From: Romanomermis culicivorax
Taxonomy: Eukaryota > Nematoda > Enoplea > Mermithida > Mermithidae
DNA: 64,000 nt
Assembly (NCBI GenBank): GCA_963922205.1
Contig: CAWUHX010000246.1
Coordinates: forward strand, 310,001-374,000
Direction of reading: 5' to 3'
The position numbers and the translations under genes are program-made. This document shows positions 22,925-32,814 of this stretch, piece by piece. The notes beneath the pieces are model-generated. The model searched no databases. It worked only from the letters and a program-made list of their open reading frames with translations, and was not told the DNA's origin. Position 1 is the first letter of the stretch. Each line of letters opens with the position of its first letter.

Positions 22925-23362
22925 TTACTGCGGGTATGCTTGCCTAATCTCACGTATGATTTGGCAAAATGGATGAGTAGGGTGCAGACTGCGCCACCAA
23001 AATTCTGCCAAATGACCCGGTAATAAGTCGAGACTGGTGCCATGATAGGCACCCAAAATTTTATTTTTTGTAGCCCCCCAACTGCTTTCGATTCTTTGGG
23101 TATTGCAACCAGTCACTGGATCAACAAAATAATCCATGTGAACAGTTTGATGAATGTAGCCAAGATTGCGCAAATTAGAATAAGCTCGCCATTCATCACT
23201 GTGAATAGTAGAACCCGGAAGAACGTGGCATTGAATAATGGGCTCCAAAGTTGCGGCATCACGTCTTGGAACTATGAAAAAGCGACGATGGGCCAAATTA
23301 TTATTACGCTTGTGTACCATTCCAAATACCCATGGGCCACAAATAAACACATATTTTAGCAT
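22925..23362 (-). pseudogene. IS1595/Merlin-like transposase (ISXO2-like DDE domain), 5'-truncated
   Basis: 145 codons with the ISXO2-like catalytic layout: GMVHKRNN, RRFFIVPRRDAATLEPI, then HSDEWRAY carrying the middle acidic residue, HMDYFVDPVTGCNTQRIESSW with the catalytic Glu, and ATKNKILG. The first catalytic Asp and the N-terminal DNA-binding part, usually another 100 or more residues, are missing from this frame. The chain after the Glu, to FWWRSLHP, is intact. This is the C-terminal two thirds of a Merlin-type transposase. It sits between two 470-bp inverted repeats inside a TSD-flanked element, so it probably belongs to this stack. Confidence 0.75.
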
Positions 23363-24108
23363 ATTTGTTTAGTTTTTTGAAAATATTAGATCAAAATATC
23401 TGTTGTAAAGCCTAGTGAAGGTCATTTTGATGACAGTATGAATCTGCTAAAGGAACAGATCTGATTATATGGCTAGTGAATAATATATCTTTAGTAAAAA
23501 TTACTAATTATTATTTTGATTTGAAAAATGTTACTGCTGAATTGTAGTTAGTTTAAAAATTCGCCAAATTGTTTCAAAGTCCTGGAATGATCAGCTTTTG
23601 CTAAAATTTTATTTTCTATCATTTTTCAGTGAATTTTGATGATATAGACAGCAAACAAAAGCAAAAACAGCAGAAAAAGACAACAATAAACTAGAACTGT
23701 GAAGTTTCTACAGTAAATGAGCTACAATGGTTTAATTTTTAGGTTAACACACTTATTTGTTTGAACACCATCAAAAACTCAAGAGACCTTTCATATATAC
23801 AGTAACCAATTTTAAACCAATAAACTTCAAAATGAGATGGAGTGATTGGTTGACCTGATGGAGTGGTCACTCATATGACCTGCAGTCTGCTTTTATTCAA
23901 AATTAGTCTGCGTGTTTGTAGTGCTATCCATAAGAAAAAACGTCTTTTGATTTGAATGACCACTGGCCACTCACCAGGTGTGGTCACTTGGATGATCACT
24001 AGCCACAAAACGGAAGTTATAGGCTAATTCTCCACCAAAGAAAAGGTGTGCCGAGTTGATTGACCAGTGGTCAGTCAGTTGGTCTGGTCACTTGGATGAC
24101 CCCTGGGC

Positions 24109-24544
24109 CATACATGTAACGGAGCTCCGAGGTCTGGGGAGGGGGTTGGAGCACTTTTTTTGGGCCGGGGGTCAGTAATTCCCAAAATTTTGGGGGAGGG
24201 GTCCCTGAAGGAAAAAAAATTCGATTTTTTCCATGAAAAATGTCCGAAAAAACGTTTAAAAAGTAGTAATTTTTGTCTCAAAAATGATAAAATATGTACT
24301 TATGGCGCGAAGCGCGCGGAGAAAATTGATGTTTTTGACCATTTTTTGTTCAAAAATTGACATTTTTCATGGAAAAAATGACATTTTTCAGTATTTTTCT
24401 GACTGAAACTATGGGGGTCCCTAGGGCTACCATATGGCTAGCCATAGGATTGGAAAATCCTGGGGGGTCACCCAATAGCTAGCCATATGGTCCACGATTT
24501 CTGGGGGGGGGTTCCCATAGCACTTCCCCCCAATTACATGTATG
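24109..24544. mobile_element. MITE, CATACATGTAA ends, inserted in a TIR arm
   Basis: Ends CATACATGTAA...TTACATGTATG. It is flanked by CCCTGGGC and CCTTAGGC; the undisturbed left arm has CCCTAGGC at the same place. It contains G-rich runs like the CATACCTGTA family and is probably related to it. 436 bp, no protein. Confidence 0.7.
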
Positions 24545-25849
24545 CCTTAGGCACCAATCTTTAGTGAATATTAGATAATATTCAAATTGCCAGTTGATGG
24601 GCCAATTTTCCATCAAAAAAATGTTCGTTGATTTGAGTGACGTCACTCGGTTGACCACTGGTCATTCGCATGATCACTTGTACCAAACTCAATTTAACAC
24701 AGCACAACATAGTATTTACTTTGTTCTTTATTCTTCAAAATATAATGCAAGCATTATACTCGTAAAGTTAGTGTTTAGGTCACTCGGGTCGCGTCGATTC
24801 ACGGGATGATTGAATAGTTCTTATTATGGAACATATAGCTCTAAATATACTACACATCGTAAAAAAACAAAAGTAGATTCAGAATCAGCATTCTTTTTCC
24901 TATCAGAAAATCTATGTTTCGTGTGATAGAGTTCAATGAGACGTAACCTGATTTACACCAAATGAGAAAATCTGCTCTGAAAAGTTTCGTAACTATCAAG
25001 GCAGTATTTGAAATTCTTGGCTACAGTAAACAATGATACCGAAATGAAAAAACGCGAGTGATATCAAAATGTCCCAATGCTATGTTGAAGACAATTGATA
25101 ACTATGCAAGATTCACTATCGTACGCTGAAATTGGTTGTTTCTTTGCCGAGATATATGTAATTAACCGAAATATTTTTTAATTCATTATTACTGTAGCAA
25201 CGGTATAACGAATTTTAATTTGTCCGCTGATGAATTTACGTGGGGTCGAAGGTTGGCTAAATTTTCCTCATCGCATTCGAAATCGCGATGCGTAACCGAA
25301 TAGATGGTTTGGATATTGCGCGCAAACGACGCGATGCGCAAGTATTTGCGTTTATTGTATGACGTTGTCGTCAACATGCTACTACATTTACTGTAGGTAC
25401 CTTTTACGTTGCTAACGCTATAGGGTGGGTGTGAACCAGATGCAGTAATACCAAATTCATTAAATTCACCGAGAAATCAAACCTTCTGTCTGGGAAATAA
25501 AAGGTGAAAAGATTCATTTTCCAGCGTTCCAGAATAATGAAATCCAGGAAAAATTTTCGGCGCTACGCGCCGAACTAATTACTCTAGTCTAGTCATATTA
25601 ACTTTTTCATTTGGTCTCCAAAACTCAAAAAATTGGATTTTAAATGCCTAAAACCGACGCCGGATCGAATGAAATGTCAAGAAAACTAGTTTGCGATGGT
25701 TTTCACTGATAAATTAAAGCAAATTTATCGATTTTAGAGTGAGCAACTAAAAATTTATCTGTGCAACCAAAATTTATCCCCAAGTTGCACATTGCAACCT
25801 GGCCTGTGCAAAAAAACCCTGCTTGTGCTCGGCAGTCGGCTCTGGCCAG

Positions 25850-26712
25850 TGTTTTTTTTGTGCCAAAACATGGTTTTTGGCACAAAAAAATTTGAAATGG
25901 CACAAAAAATTTTGAGCGTTTGTGCCGATTGGCACAAAATTTTTGGCTGGTCAAACATTAAATTTCCTTAATTTTTAGACGTTTTAGGGGTGAAAATGCA
26001 AAAAATTTTCGGCGCTTCGCAACGAGTCAATGAATATAATGTTTCCTATTCCTATATTTGACCCGAAAGCGAACGATTTCTCTTCGAACAGTGTATTAGT
26101 ATCGTGGCAGAAAATTTTATAGGCTGTCAATGACTAATGAATGAGAAGAAATTTTGAATATTCTCTGTTAATTCAGTCAGTCAGATTTGGATTCAAAACT
26201 GCAATTCTTAATTTTTGTGTTTGATTGATTCAAATAGGAAAATCGATATCGTTGGTAATGGTACAATATTTCGACCGAAAATTTACACAATTTCTGATTT
26301 TAGTTTCCCAAGTCTTTACGTTGTTGTTAAATATATAAGAGATAATTCATATTCGTAGTCGAATTCGAAAAGTGAATCTATTTGAACTCCCTAAAGAATT
26401 CTAGACTTTTTAGAATTTTGTCAGCATTCTATTTCTTTTACACCATTTCTTTTACAGTCGTCGTAAACCATTTTCTTGCACAGTTTTTTCTTATCTGACT
26501 GACATGGCATGTTTTAGCTGAAAAATAGGTTGAGCACGATTTTTACAAAAAATTAATGCGTTTTAAACGTTAACCTTTTATCAAACTTTTGGCATAAAAT
26601 TTTTCCGCAGTTTTCAGTATGTTTCTAGTAAAAAATTTTTTGTGCCATTGGCACAAATTTTTTTGGCCTCTTGTGCCAATTGGCACAAAAGTCCGTGCAA
26701 AAAAAACGCTGA
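25850..26712. mobile_element. Second copy of the TTGGCACAAAA hAT family
   Basis: Collinear with 19995-21123: the same CAGTGTTTTTTTTGTGCC left end, the same CTGGTCAAACATTAAATTTCC interior (without the MITE), and the same right end with TTGTGCCAATTGGCACAAAA. Target duplication not clear; the flanks share GGCTCT. Confidence 0.65.
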
Positions 26713-27529
26713 GTGCGGCTCTCTCGCCATGCCAGAAAAAAATCTAGATAATCGATACTACAGTAAAAAAATCCGTTTCAGTATATTCAACAATATAAAC
26801 TTGATTATCGACCTGTAATTTTCTGATAATTCGAATCGACTCACAATAATGTACCACAGTAGTTTGAATAAATGCAGCATGATTCATGGTTTTTGGGGTT
26901 CATTTTGTGCACCATTTATTAGGGGCGCCGTCATTTCGGGGGCGCCGTTTATTGAAATTTTGCACTTTATATTAAATTTAGTTTCGACACATTTCACATC
27001 ACTTTTCTGCAATTTTCTGTGAAAAGTTGGGCGTTCTTGTTGAAAATGAAACCAATGCATCAGAATCGAGCTTGTGATTTAATGGTTAGAAATCAGAACA
27101 ACTCGTCATCTGATGATGAGATATTGTCTTTGCTAAAAAAGCCAGCCTTTTGGCTGAACATAACAAAGTGGCAAAATCGCAAAACTGTTGATTGTTCACA
27201 ATGGGAGTGAATATCGGTCTATTATTGAGAAATTAAAATCAGTTTTTTGGTTCAAAGTAGTATTTCTGATCGTTTAATCTCAGCCAAGAAATATTGTCTG
27301 TTGCAAAGTGTTCAGACAAAAAGGTTAAATATGCCAATGGTGAGAAAATTCCATTTTGATCATATTCATTGGCTATGTTTGAATTGTTCGAATATCCCTA
27401 CTCAAAGACTGGAAGCAAGTGAACATACAGGATCATTGTTTAATGTCCTCTATTTAATTCGTATCATCCCAACAGGTCGACCAATGATACAAGCATCATA
27501 TTCTTAGACATAGAAACTCTAAGTAGATC
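26713..27529. other. Intronic sequence with two short unassigned ORFs
   Basis: ORFs at 27019-27210 and 27247-27507 (plus) are Asn/Ser- and Leu-rich. Neither carries a recognisable domain or good splice signals. Confidence 0.3.
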
Positions 27530-27786
27530 GGCTGTCCCAGTAAGTTGACCGTCCTAGTAAAATGACTGTCCCACAAAGTCGACTATACTGATAAACCTAA
27601 GTCTATGACAGATTTTATGATTCAAATTTGAAATATCAGATTGCTTTCAGGGCCTGAGCGTAGGCTTAGGGTTAGGGACGGGCTTATGTAAAAAAGATGT
27701 GCAGGCCACCTTCTGGAACAAGGGCCCTACTGAGATGATCAACTTATTGGAATGATCGACATACTGGGACAGTCAACTTACTAGCA
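27530..27786. mobile_element. Short inverted-repeat element GTCCCAGTAAGTTGAC
   Basis: CTGTCCCAGTAAGTTGACCG at 27531 is answered in inverse by TACTGGGACAGTCAACTTAC at 27763, and the word repeats imperfectly within the left arm. About 255 bp. Confidence 0.45.
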
Positions 27787-29599
27787 CATAATCATTCATG
27801 TTGATTTGAAGTTGATGCAGAAGGCATCCAGTCATCCTATCAATGAAAAGGAAATTGAAGATTTGTAAAAACAATTGAAATATATTCAAAGAGTCTACCA
27901 AAGACCCTATGAAGGTCTAATGGTTGGCCATGCTGATAGTGATAGCGTCAGTGAAGAAAAATTTTAACTGTTCTCTTGATTTTGAAATGTATCTCAAATG
28001 TGTGATTATTTTTCATGTGTTATGTGACTTTGAGTTGAATTTTTATAATGCAACAAAGTGCTTTGTGTTCTTAATTACGCAAATGAGACGAACATACTTC
28101 ATCTGTCGGTGATGAAAATCTGGCGGTACATCGTCCATTTTATACTTCTACTGTAACAGGAGACAATGTCAAGATACATCAAACAGGCGAAAAATGGCAC
28201 ACTTGTGACTTCATTTGCTATTTACTCAAAATACACTTTTTGCTACATAACACCTTGTTGCCCCAAGGTATTCAAATGAAGGACTGAAAAGGAAAGAAAA
28301 CAGAATAGAACTACTTTTGATTCATCTGACAATGGGTCGGTTTCCTTATTTTTCAGCCTGCAATAGTTGTAGAGATAAAACGGGTACCCGGATCCACATT
28401 ACCCGGAACTTTTCATGATCTGGATCCGGAAGATGCATTTTCAATTACCCACATCTGCATCCAGAAGAACGCATTTCAACTACACAGATCCAGATCCGGA
28501 TAATTCCAAATGCAGTTTAGACATAACTGATACGAATTAAGTGGAAGTGTACTGTCTCACTATAAATATATTTTGACACTAAGGTAATGTTACAAGGTAA
28601 GATAAAAAACATTTATTTGATTGATTTAATAATAACAGTCAATGTTTAAAATTGATTTTAAATTGTATTTCAAAAACAAAAGTTTTTCGGCAGTTTCAAC
28701 TAGGGTTTTTTGTACACTGAGCACAGTTTTGGAGCTCGTGCGCAAACTTTTTAGGACGTTTTGTCCCATTCAATATGATTTTTACATTCTGTTCTCATAT
28801 GCAATTTATTAAACATCATGTGCTTCAAGCTGATTTTCTCGCTGGTTAGCTGATGAAAGAATCATCTCGTTGCTCAAGTCAGAACATCATTCTAGACTTT
28901 AAAATTAAACTTTAACCATGAAATAAGTCTTGAAGACATTCATTTACCAGCATCCTAGAGTATAATACTCCAAAAATTTCTGGGCGCTTCACGCCCGAAT
29001 GAAAGATAAATTAAATGCAGCTCATAGTTTTTTACTTTGACTAATCACAGAGATGTCGCCAGTGGAATTTCTAGGCAATTTAGGATTCTTTGCCTCAGTT
29101 TTTGGTTCCAGCGAAATCTGTTATTTTAAAGCTGCAGACGTTAGAACGGTTTCCAGTCTCATAGCCTCTCATTCAGATCTCAGCGACAGTGATGCTACAT
29201 CACATCGTGAATTTATGTTATGAAAGTGCAGATTTTTTTTCTCACAGTATAGATTACACTTGAAGGAGGATGAAGATTTTTATCTATTAACCATTGAAGA
29301 TTTCATTATGTGGATTACTATAGTAATTTACATTGCTGAACTTGTGTAGCTTTACACAGCAGATTTAATACATCCGATAAACACTTCAACAGACTCATTT
29401 AAAGCCAGATGAATTAAAAGGCCTGCATAATCACAATAGCTGTATAATAGATTATTACTACCTGGAAATTCACTTCTTTCGGCAGCCCTGACTTGTAACT
29501 ATGATTCATCTAAATCTGAATCTAAAGCTTAATCCAAAATAGCCCAACATTTATAAGCAGGTACGTTTATTATTCTGTGAGTGATAAGAAATTCGAAAA
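27787..29599. other. Intronic sequence with GATCCGG patch and an inverted repeat copy
   Basis: 28378-28505 has GATCTGGATCCGGA words related to the 13557 and 29600 repeats. 28960-29130 is an inverted copy of the repeat at 5313-5540. Otherwise no gene or exon was seen. Confidence 0.35.
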
Positions 29600-30316
29600 A
29601 TTGTAGTCTGGTATCGGATCAACAAATGTCATGTGGATCAAAAACGGAATATGTGATGCGATAATACACATCACGATGAAATAATTCGAAAAATTTTAGT
29701 GTGGATCAAAAAAAGTTGATCCGGATCAAAAAACATGATCTGGATCAAAAACTGAATACGTGACATGAAAATACTCATCACGACGAAAAAAATCGAAACA
29801 TTTTTATCTAGATCAAAAAATTTGATCTGGATCAAAAAATATGATCTGGATCAAAAACTGAATACGTGACGCAGAAATACGCATCACGACAAAAAAATCC
29901 CAAAAATTTTTATATTTTGATCTAGGTCAAAAAAAGTTGATTCGGATCGAAAAATGTGATCTGGATCAGAAACTGTATACATGACGCATAAATACTCATC
30001 ACGACGAAAAAGTTCGAAAAAATTTAATCTAGATCAAAAAAATTTGATCTGGATCAAAAAAAGGTTGATTCGGATCAAAAATTTGGGCTCCCAGTCAAAA
30101 ATTAATGCGTTGAAGGCCGATCCGTCTAAAACACCAAAATCCGTGTTTTAGACGTATTTGCGACGGATCCGGATCGGTCAACCGATCCGTCGTGATCCGC
30201 CGCGATCCGTGTTTTAGGCGCCCAAAAACCAAATTTGAGGAGAAAATACCCCGATCCGTGGCAATCCATGCTTTAGGCACCCGATCCGGATGTCGACCCG
30301 ATCCGTGTTTTAGTGC
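29600..30316. repeat. GATCCGG-rich repeat element, inverted copy of 13557 family
   Basis: About five units with TTGATCTGGATCAAAAA, GAATACGTGAC and CATCACGACGAAAAA lead into GGCCGATCCGTCTAAAACAC and a right end at GTGTTTTAGTGC. It matches 13557-14000 in reverse orientation. Non-coding. Confidence 0.6.
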
Positions 30317-30973
30317 AACCCAGTGTAACAAAAGTTCTGCTGAAGATTAAAAATGACGCGACAGATATTACAGGTTTCCATGAAAAACACTGAATTGGTC
30401 CAATCGTGAATAGCCAGGTTTTTACATTCGACCATCAAGTCATAGCATTAAAATTCTTTCCGGTCAGGATGGTTGTTTCTGTAGATACTCTAGATTACTC
30501 CATGGAATATCTGTCAATCAGGAGAAAACTCCTCTTCATATGTAAGCAGTCTGCATAAAATTTTGACGGTGTTTGCTTAATTCGAAAAAGACAAATCTAT
30601 TTCGGATTTCTCTCTTTTACGAGTGGCAATCATTCATGTACCTCATAGAAATTTGAGGAGTTCAGACTCAAATTTTTTTCTAAAATGCCCAGAATTCAGC
30701 CAAATTGATTAGAATGCTTCAAGACTTCGTTTTTAGGCGTCTAACACTGCGCTATTTCAGTTCCTACAAAAAATTAACAATTTTTGCTGATAATATTCAA
30801 CATTTTCACATGAAATTACTAAGTCTTTGTATAATCAAGTCAACAAAGTGCACTGAACTATTTCAAAATCATATTTATTTTATGCATAATATATTTTTTT
30901 GCAACATTTATTTGGGAAAAAATTTACTTGTACATTCTATGGTATAAAAATCCCGAAAAAATTAAATTTCTAG

Positions 30974-31261
30974 GGGTCAGCCAGGATTCTACTGGTGTCA
31001 GCCAAAGCTTCTGCCTGTAGTCAGGAACCCCAGCAACCCCTCAACAATATGTATGGTAGCAACACATCAGATGATTTAATTAACCAAAGACTGCAGTTAA
31101 TGAAAGAATTCTCATGCAATTCTTCAGCTAATTTGATTCAACTAGAGCAGAACGACACGTTTGATTTGTGCTACGTCGATGCAGACAAATTCAACTACAA
31201 GGTTTATTTCGAACAATGTTACAAACTTGTCCGACCATTGGGTTTGATGGCTTTCGACAAC
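30974..31261 (+). CDS. O-methyltransferase exon E (5' boundary ambiguous)
   Basis: The 3' part encodes DTFDLCYVDADKFNYKVYF and LVRPLGLMAFDN, the metal-binding and helix blocks of the fold, ending AAC|GTAGGC in phase 0. Two phase-0 acceptors keep the frame. AAATTTCTAG at 30973 is the stronger signal and adds 41 Ser/Gln/Asn-rich residues. CTGCAG at 31096 gives a family-like spacing (VVLCE-LMKEF). Both are possible isoforms. Confidence 0.8.
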
Positions 31262-31497
31262 GTAGGCTATTGTATCGGTTTGTTATTAATTTTTGCAAAA
31301 GCATTTTAATAAACTACAGTAAATCACGTTAAACTATTTCCTTTCATCTACGAGTATCTTCTGACCACATTTATATTTCTAATGAGTATATATCAGTGTG
31401 TGGGTCTTGACAACATGCAAAACACATGAAAATCTGCTAGCCAGTCATACTTTTCCGAAAATTCTGAATGAGAATTGATCGTTCGGTATTTTTTCAG

Positions 31498-31662
31498 GTT
31501 TTGTGGAGCGGTTACGTAGCCAATAATGATCCAAGAATTCGAAATAACCTGCTGGTAGATAATTTTCGCAAATTCAACAAGAAATTGGCTCAAGATCCCA
31601 GAGTTTGGTCGCAACTTATAGCCGTCGGTGACGGATTGGCTATAGTAGTGAAAAAGCCATGA
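31498..31662 (+). CDS. O-methyltransferase last exon F
   Basis: Acceptor TTTTTTCAG at 31497. It continues AFDN with VLWSGYVANNDP and ends at TGA 31660-31662. KLAQDPRVWSQLIAVGDGLA is the conserved C-terminal strand and turn of cation-dependent O-methyltransferases. AATAAA follows at 31697-31702. Confidence 0.88.
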   Translation, partial: VLWSGYVANNDPRIRNNLLVDNFRKFNKKLAQDPRVWSQLIAVGDGLAIVVKKP

Positions 31663-31696
31663 GGTTTTTGTGGACTCTATCCTTATCGCTAATTTC

Positions 31697-31702
31697 AATA
31701 AA
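31697..31702 (+). terminator. Polyadenylation signal of the O-methyltransferase gene
   Basis: AATAAA 35 nt after the stop codon at 31662. Confidence 0.65.
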
Positions 31703-32790
31703 AAGAGGCAGATCTTATCAATGGGAATTCTTCTAGCTGATAGACTATCGAACGCACATAATCCTAAATAAGATTCTATATATTCCAAAAAATTTTATTA
31801 TTCTCTGGGCAGAATTATGCAAATTTCAATGCGATTATGGCTCGGGTAGGTGTGCTACTGAAGAGGAGATTATTGGAAAAACTGGTGCACATCTTTCTGC
31901 AACGTGTTACAAAAATTTTCTCAGGCAAACCAATATTTTCTAACTTGACGAACTCGTTTCGGAAAACTGTTTTGCAACAAAAAGTGATCCGGAGCCGATG
32001 GCCATGGAAAATGATCAACTTCCACAGTTCGATAACATGAAGCAGACTTGGCACCCTAAAATATGACTAACCCACCCTAGAGCAAAAACGGTTATGGATG
32101 TGACATGAGCTTTTTTGTATAATATCCGCTATATGTGCAAACCCAGCGGTGGCAAAGGTCATTGGGTTTCTATATTCAAACGGTTCTCGGTAGGGCGCCA
32201 AAAACATGCAAAAACGACCTTTTTTAGGGCCTCAAGTTGCCGCAGATTCCTCAATGAGTGTGCCTCCTGGACCTTGATACTTTTATCCGTGCATCTATCA
32301 AATGTCACTCGAAAAGTTTTTTTTTATTTTTTGAAAATATTGATTTGGTTATATTACATGAGTGACCAATGTTCGAGAAAATCCCTTTCGTTTGGGTTAA
32401 AAAAACATTTTTTTTGGTGGAACAGATGTAGTCCATATGAGTAATAACAGGAGTGTTACCATTAGGGATGTATCTGCTCTGGCTCGCCTCCGCCTTGGTT
32501 TCGCTCCCGATTCCGCTTGTCTCCGTCCCTATTTTTGGGGGATTTTTCACGAAAAAAGTAATTTTTGGGTAAAATCAACGATTTTTGAAATGGGAACTGA
32601 CGGAGAACATGTTGACTGTCAGAAGAAGCTAGATTACTTTCTTCAGTTTTATATATGTACCCCATTAAAAACAGCGTCATCTTGATTCAACTGCAATAGC
32701 ATCTTTTAGTTCAAAGACTTTGGAACTTTTGAACTCATTTAGTCGGCTTTAAATTTATTGTGAACAGTTATCAAAGGAAAATTGAGAGTC
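31703..32790. other. Intergenic, tail-to-tail gap; no assigned gene
   Basis: The stretch 31815-32054 is open in three frames but has no family signal. CCCTAGAGCAAAAACGGTTAT at 32076 is a direct repeat of 5707-5725, with matching upstream words (CCCTCTAAAATCTGACTAA). A GC-richer patch lies at 32470-32540. Confidence 0.35.
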
Positions 32791-32814
32791 AGCAGACCTA
32801 CTAAAAACAGGAAA

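Larger units (their letters stand above)
22210..24790. mobile_element. Inner element with about 470-bp inverted repeats (GACCCGAGTGACC)
   Basis: The arms 22210-22680 and 23880-24790 are long inverted repeats full of the word GAGTGACCACTGGTCA. They start GACCCGAGTGACCTAAAC and end GTTTAGGTCACTCGGGTC. The right arm is broken by a MITE at 24109-24544. The transposase ORF at 22925-23362 is between the arms. The bases right of 24790 appear to continue the left TIR of the surrounding element, so this is a separate insertion, but its duplication is not legible. Confidence 0.65.
22011..25452. mobile_element. Merlin-type insertion with exact 8-bp TSD AAATTCAT
   Basis: It starts GGCATTACTGCATCTGGTTC and ends in its complement with one difference (GAACCAGATGCAGTAATACC). 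Inverted repeats are about 200 bp. AAATTCAT is duplicated at 22003-22010 and 25453-25460. The uninterrupted host sequence (near 17760) has a single AATTCA site. An 8-bp duplication fits Merlin. The IS1595/Merlin-like transposase lies further inside, within a second inverted-repeat layer. Confidence 0.7.
21506..25821. mobile_element. Outer hAT-like element of a nested stack, TSD CTYGTGCT
   Basis: The left end CAGGGTTTCTTTTGCAC and right end GTGCAAAAAAACCCTG are inverted. The flanks are CTCGTGCT (21498-21505) and CTTGTGCT (25822-25829), seven of eight identical. Without its inserts it is about 870 bp and non-coding. Its middle is interrupted by the element at 22011-25452. Confidence 0.75.
4714..31662 (+). 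other. Gene span: catechol/caffeoyl-CoA-type O-methyltransferase (Methyltransf_3)
   Basis: Coding exons 4714-4808, 4878-4983, 9607-9728, 12993-13055, 30974 or 31097-31261, and 31498-31662 join in compatible phase. The product has the hallmarks of cation-dependent small-molecule O-methyltransferases: the SAM glycine motif VLDIGTFGGFSAIAMA, the acidic ribose-binding end KVVTID, the EKIDTRFGKPA segment after the second helix, the metal-site motif CYVDADKFNY and AFDNVLWSG, and the C-terminal DPRVW...GDGLAIV block. These enzymes transfer a methyl group from S-adenosylmethionine to vicinal hydroxyls using a divalent metal. About 240 residues are visible, near the usual length; the first exon with the start codon was not found. 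A polyadenylation signal lies at 31697. Substrate cannot be inferred. Two introns are 4.6 and about 18 kb because of transposon load. Confidence 0.85.

Noticed and set aside
31815-32054. A gene just downstream of the methyltransferase
   Set aside because: Three frames are open over the same 240 bp with no family match; chance or repeat is more likely.
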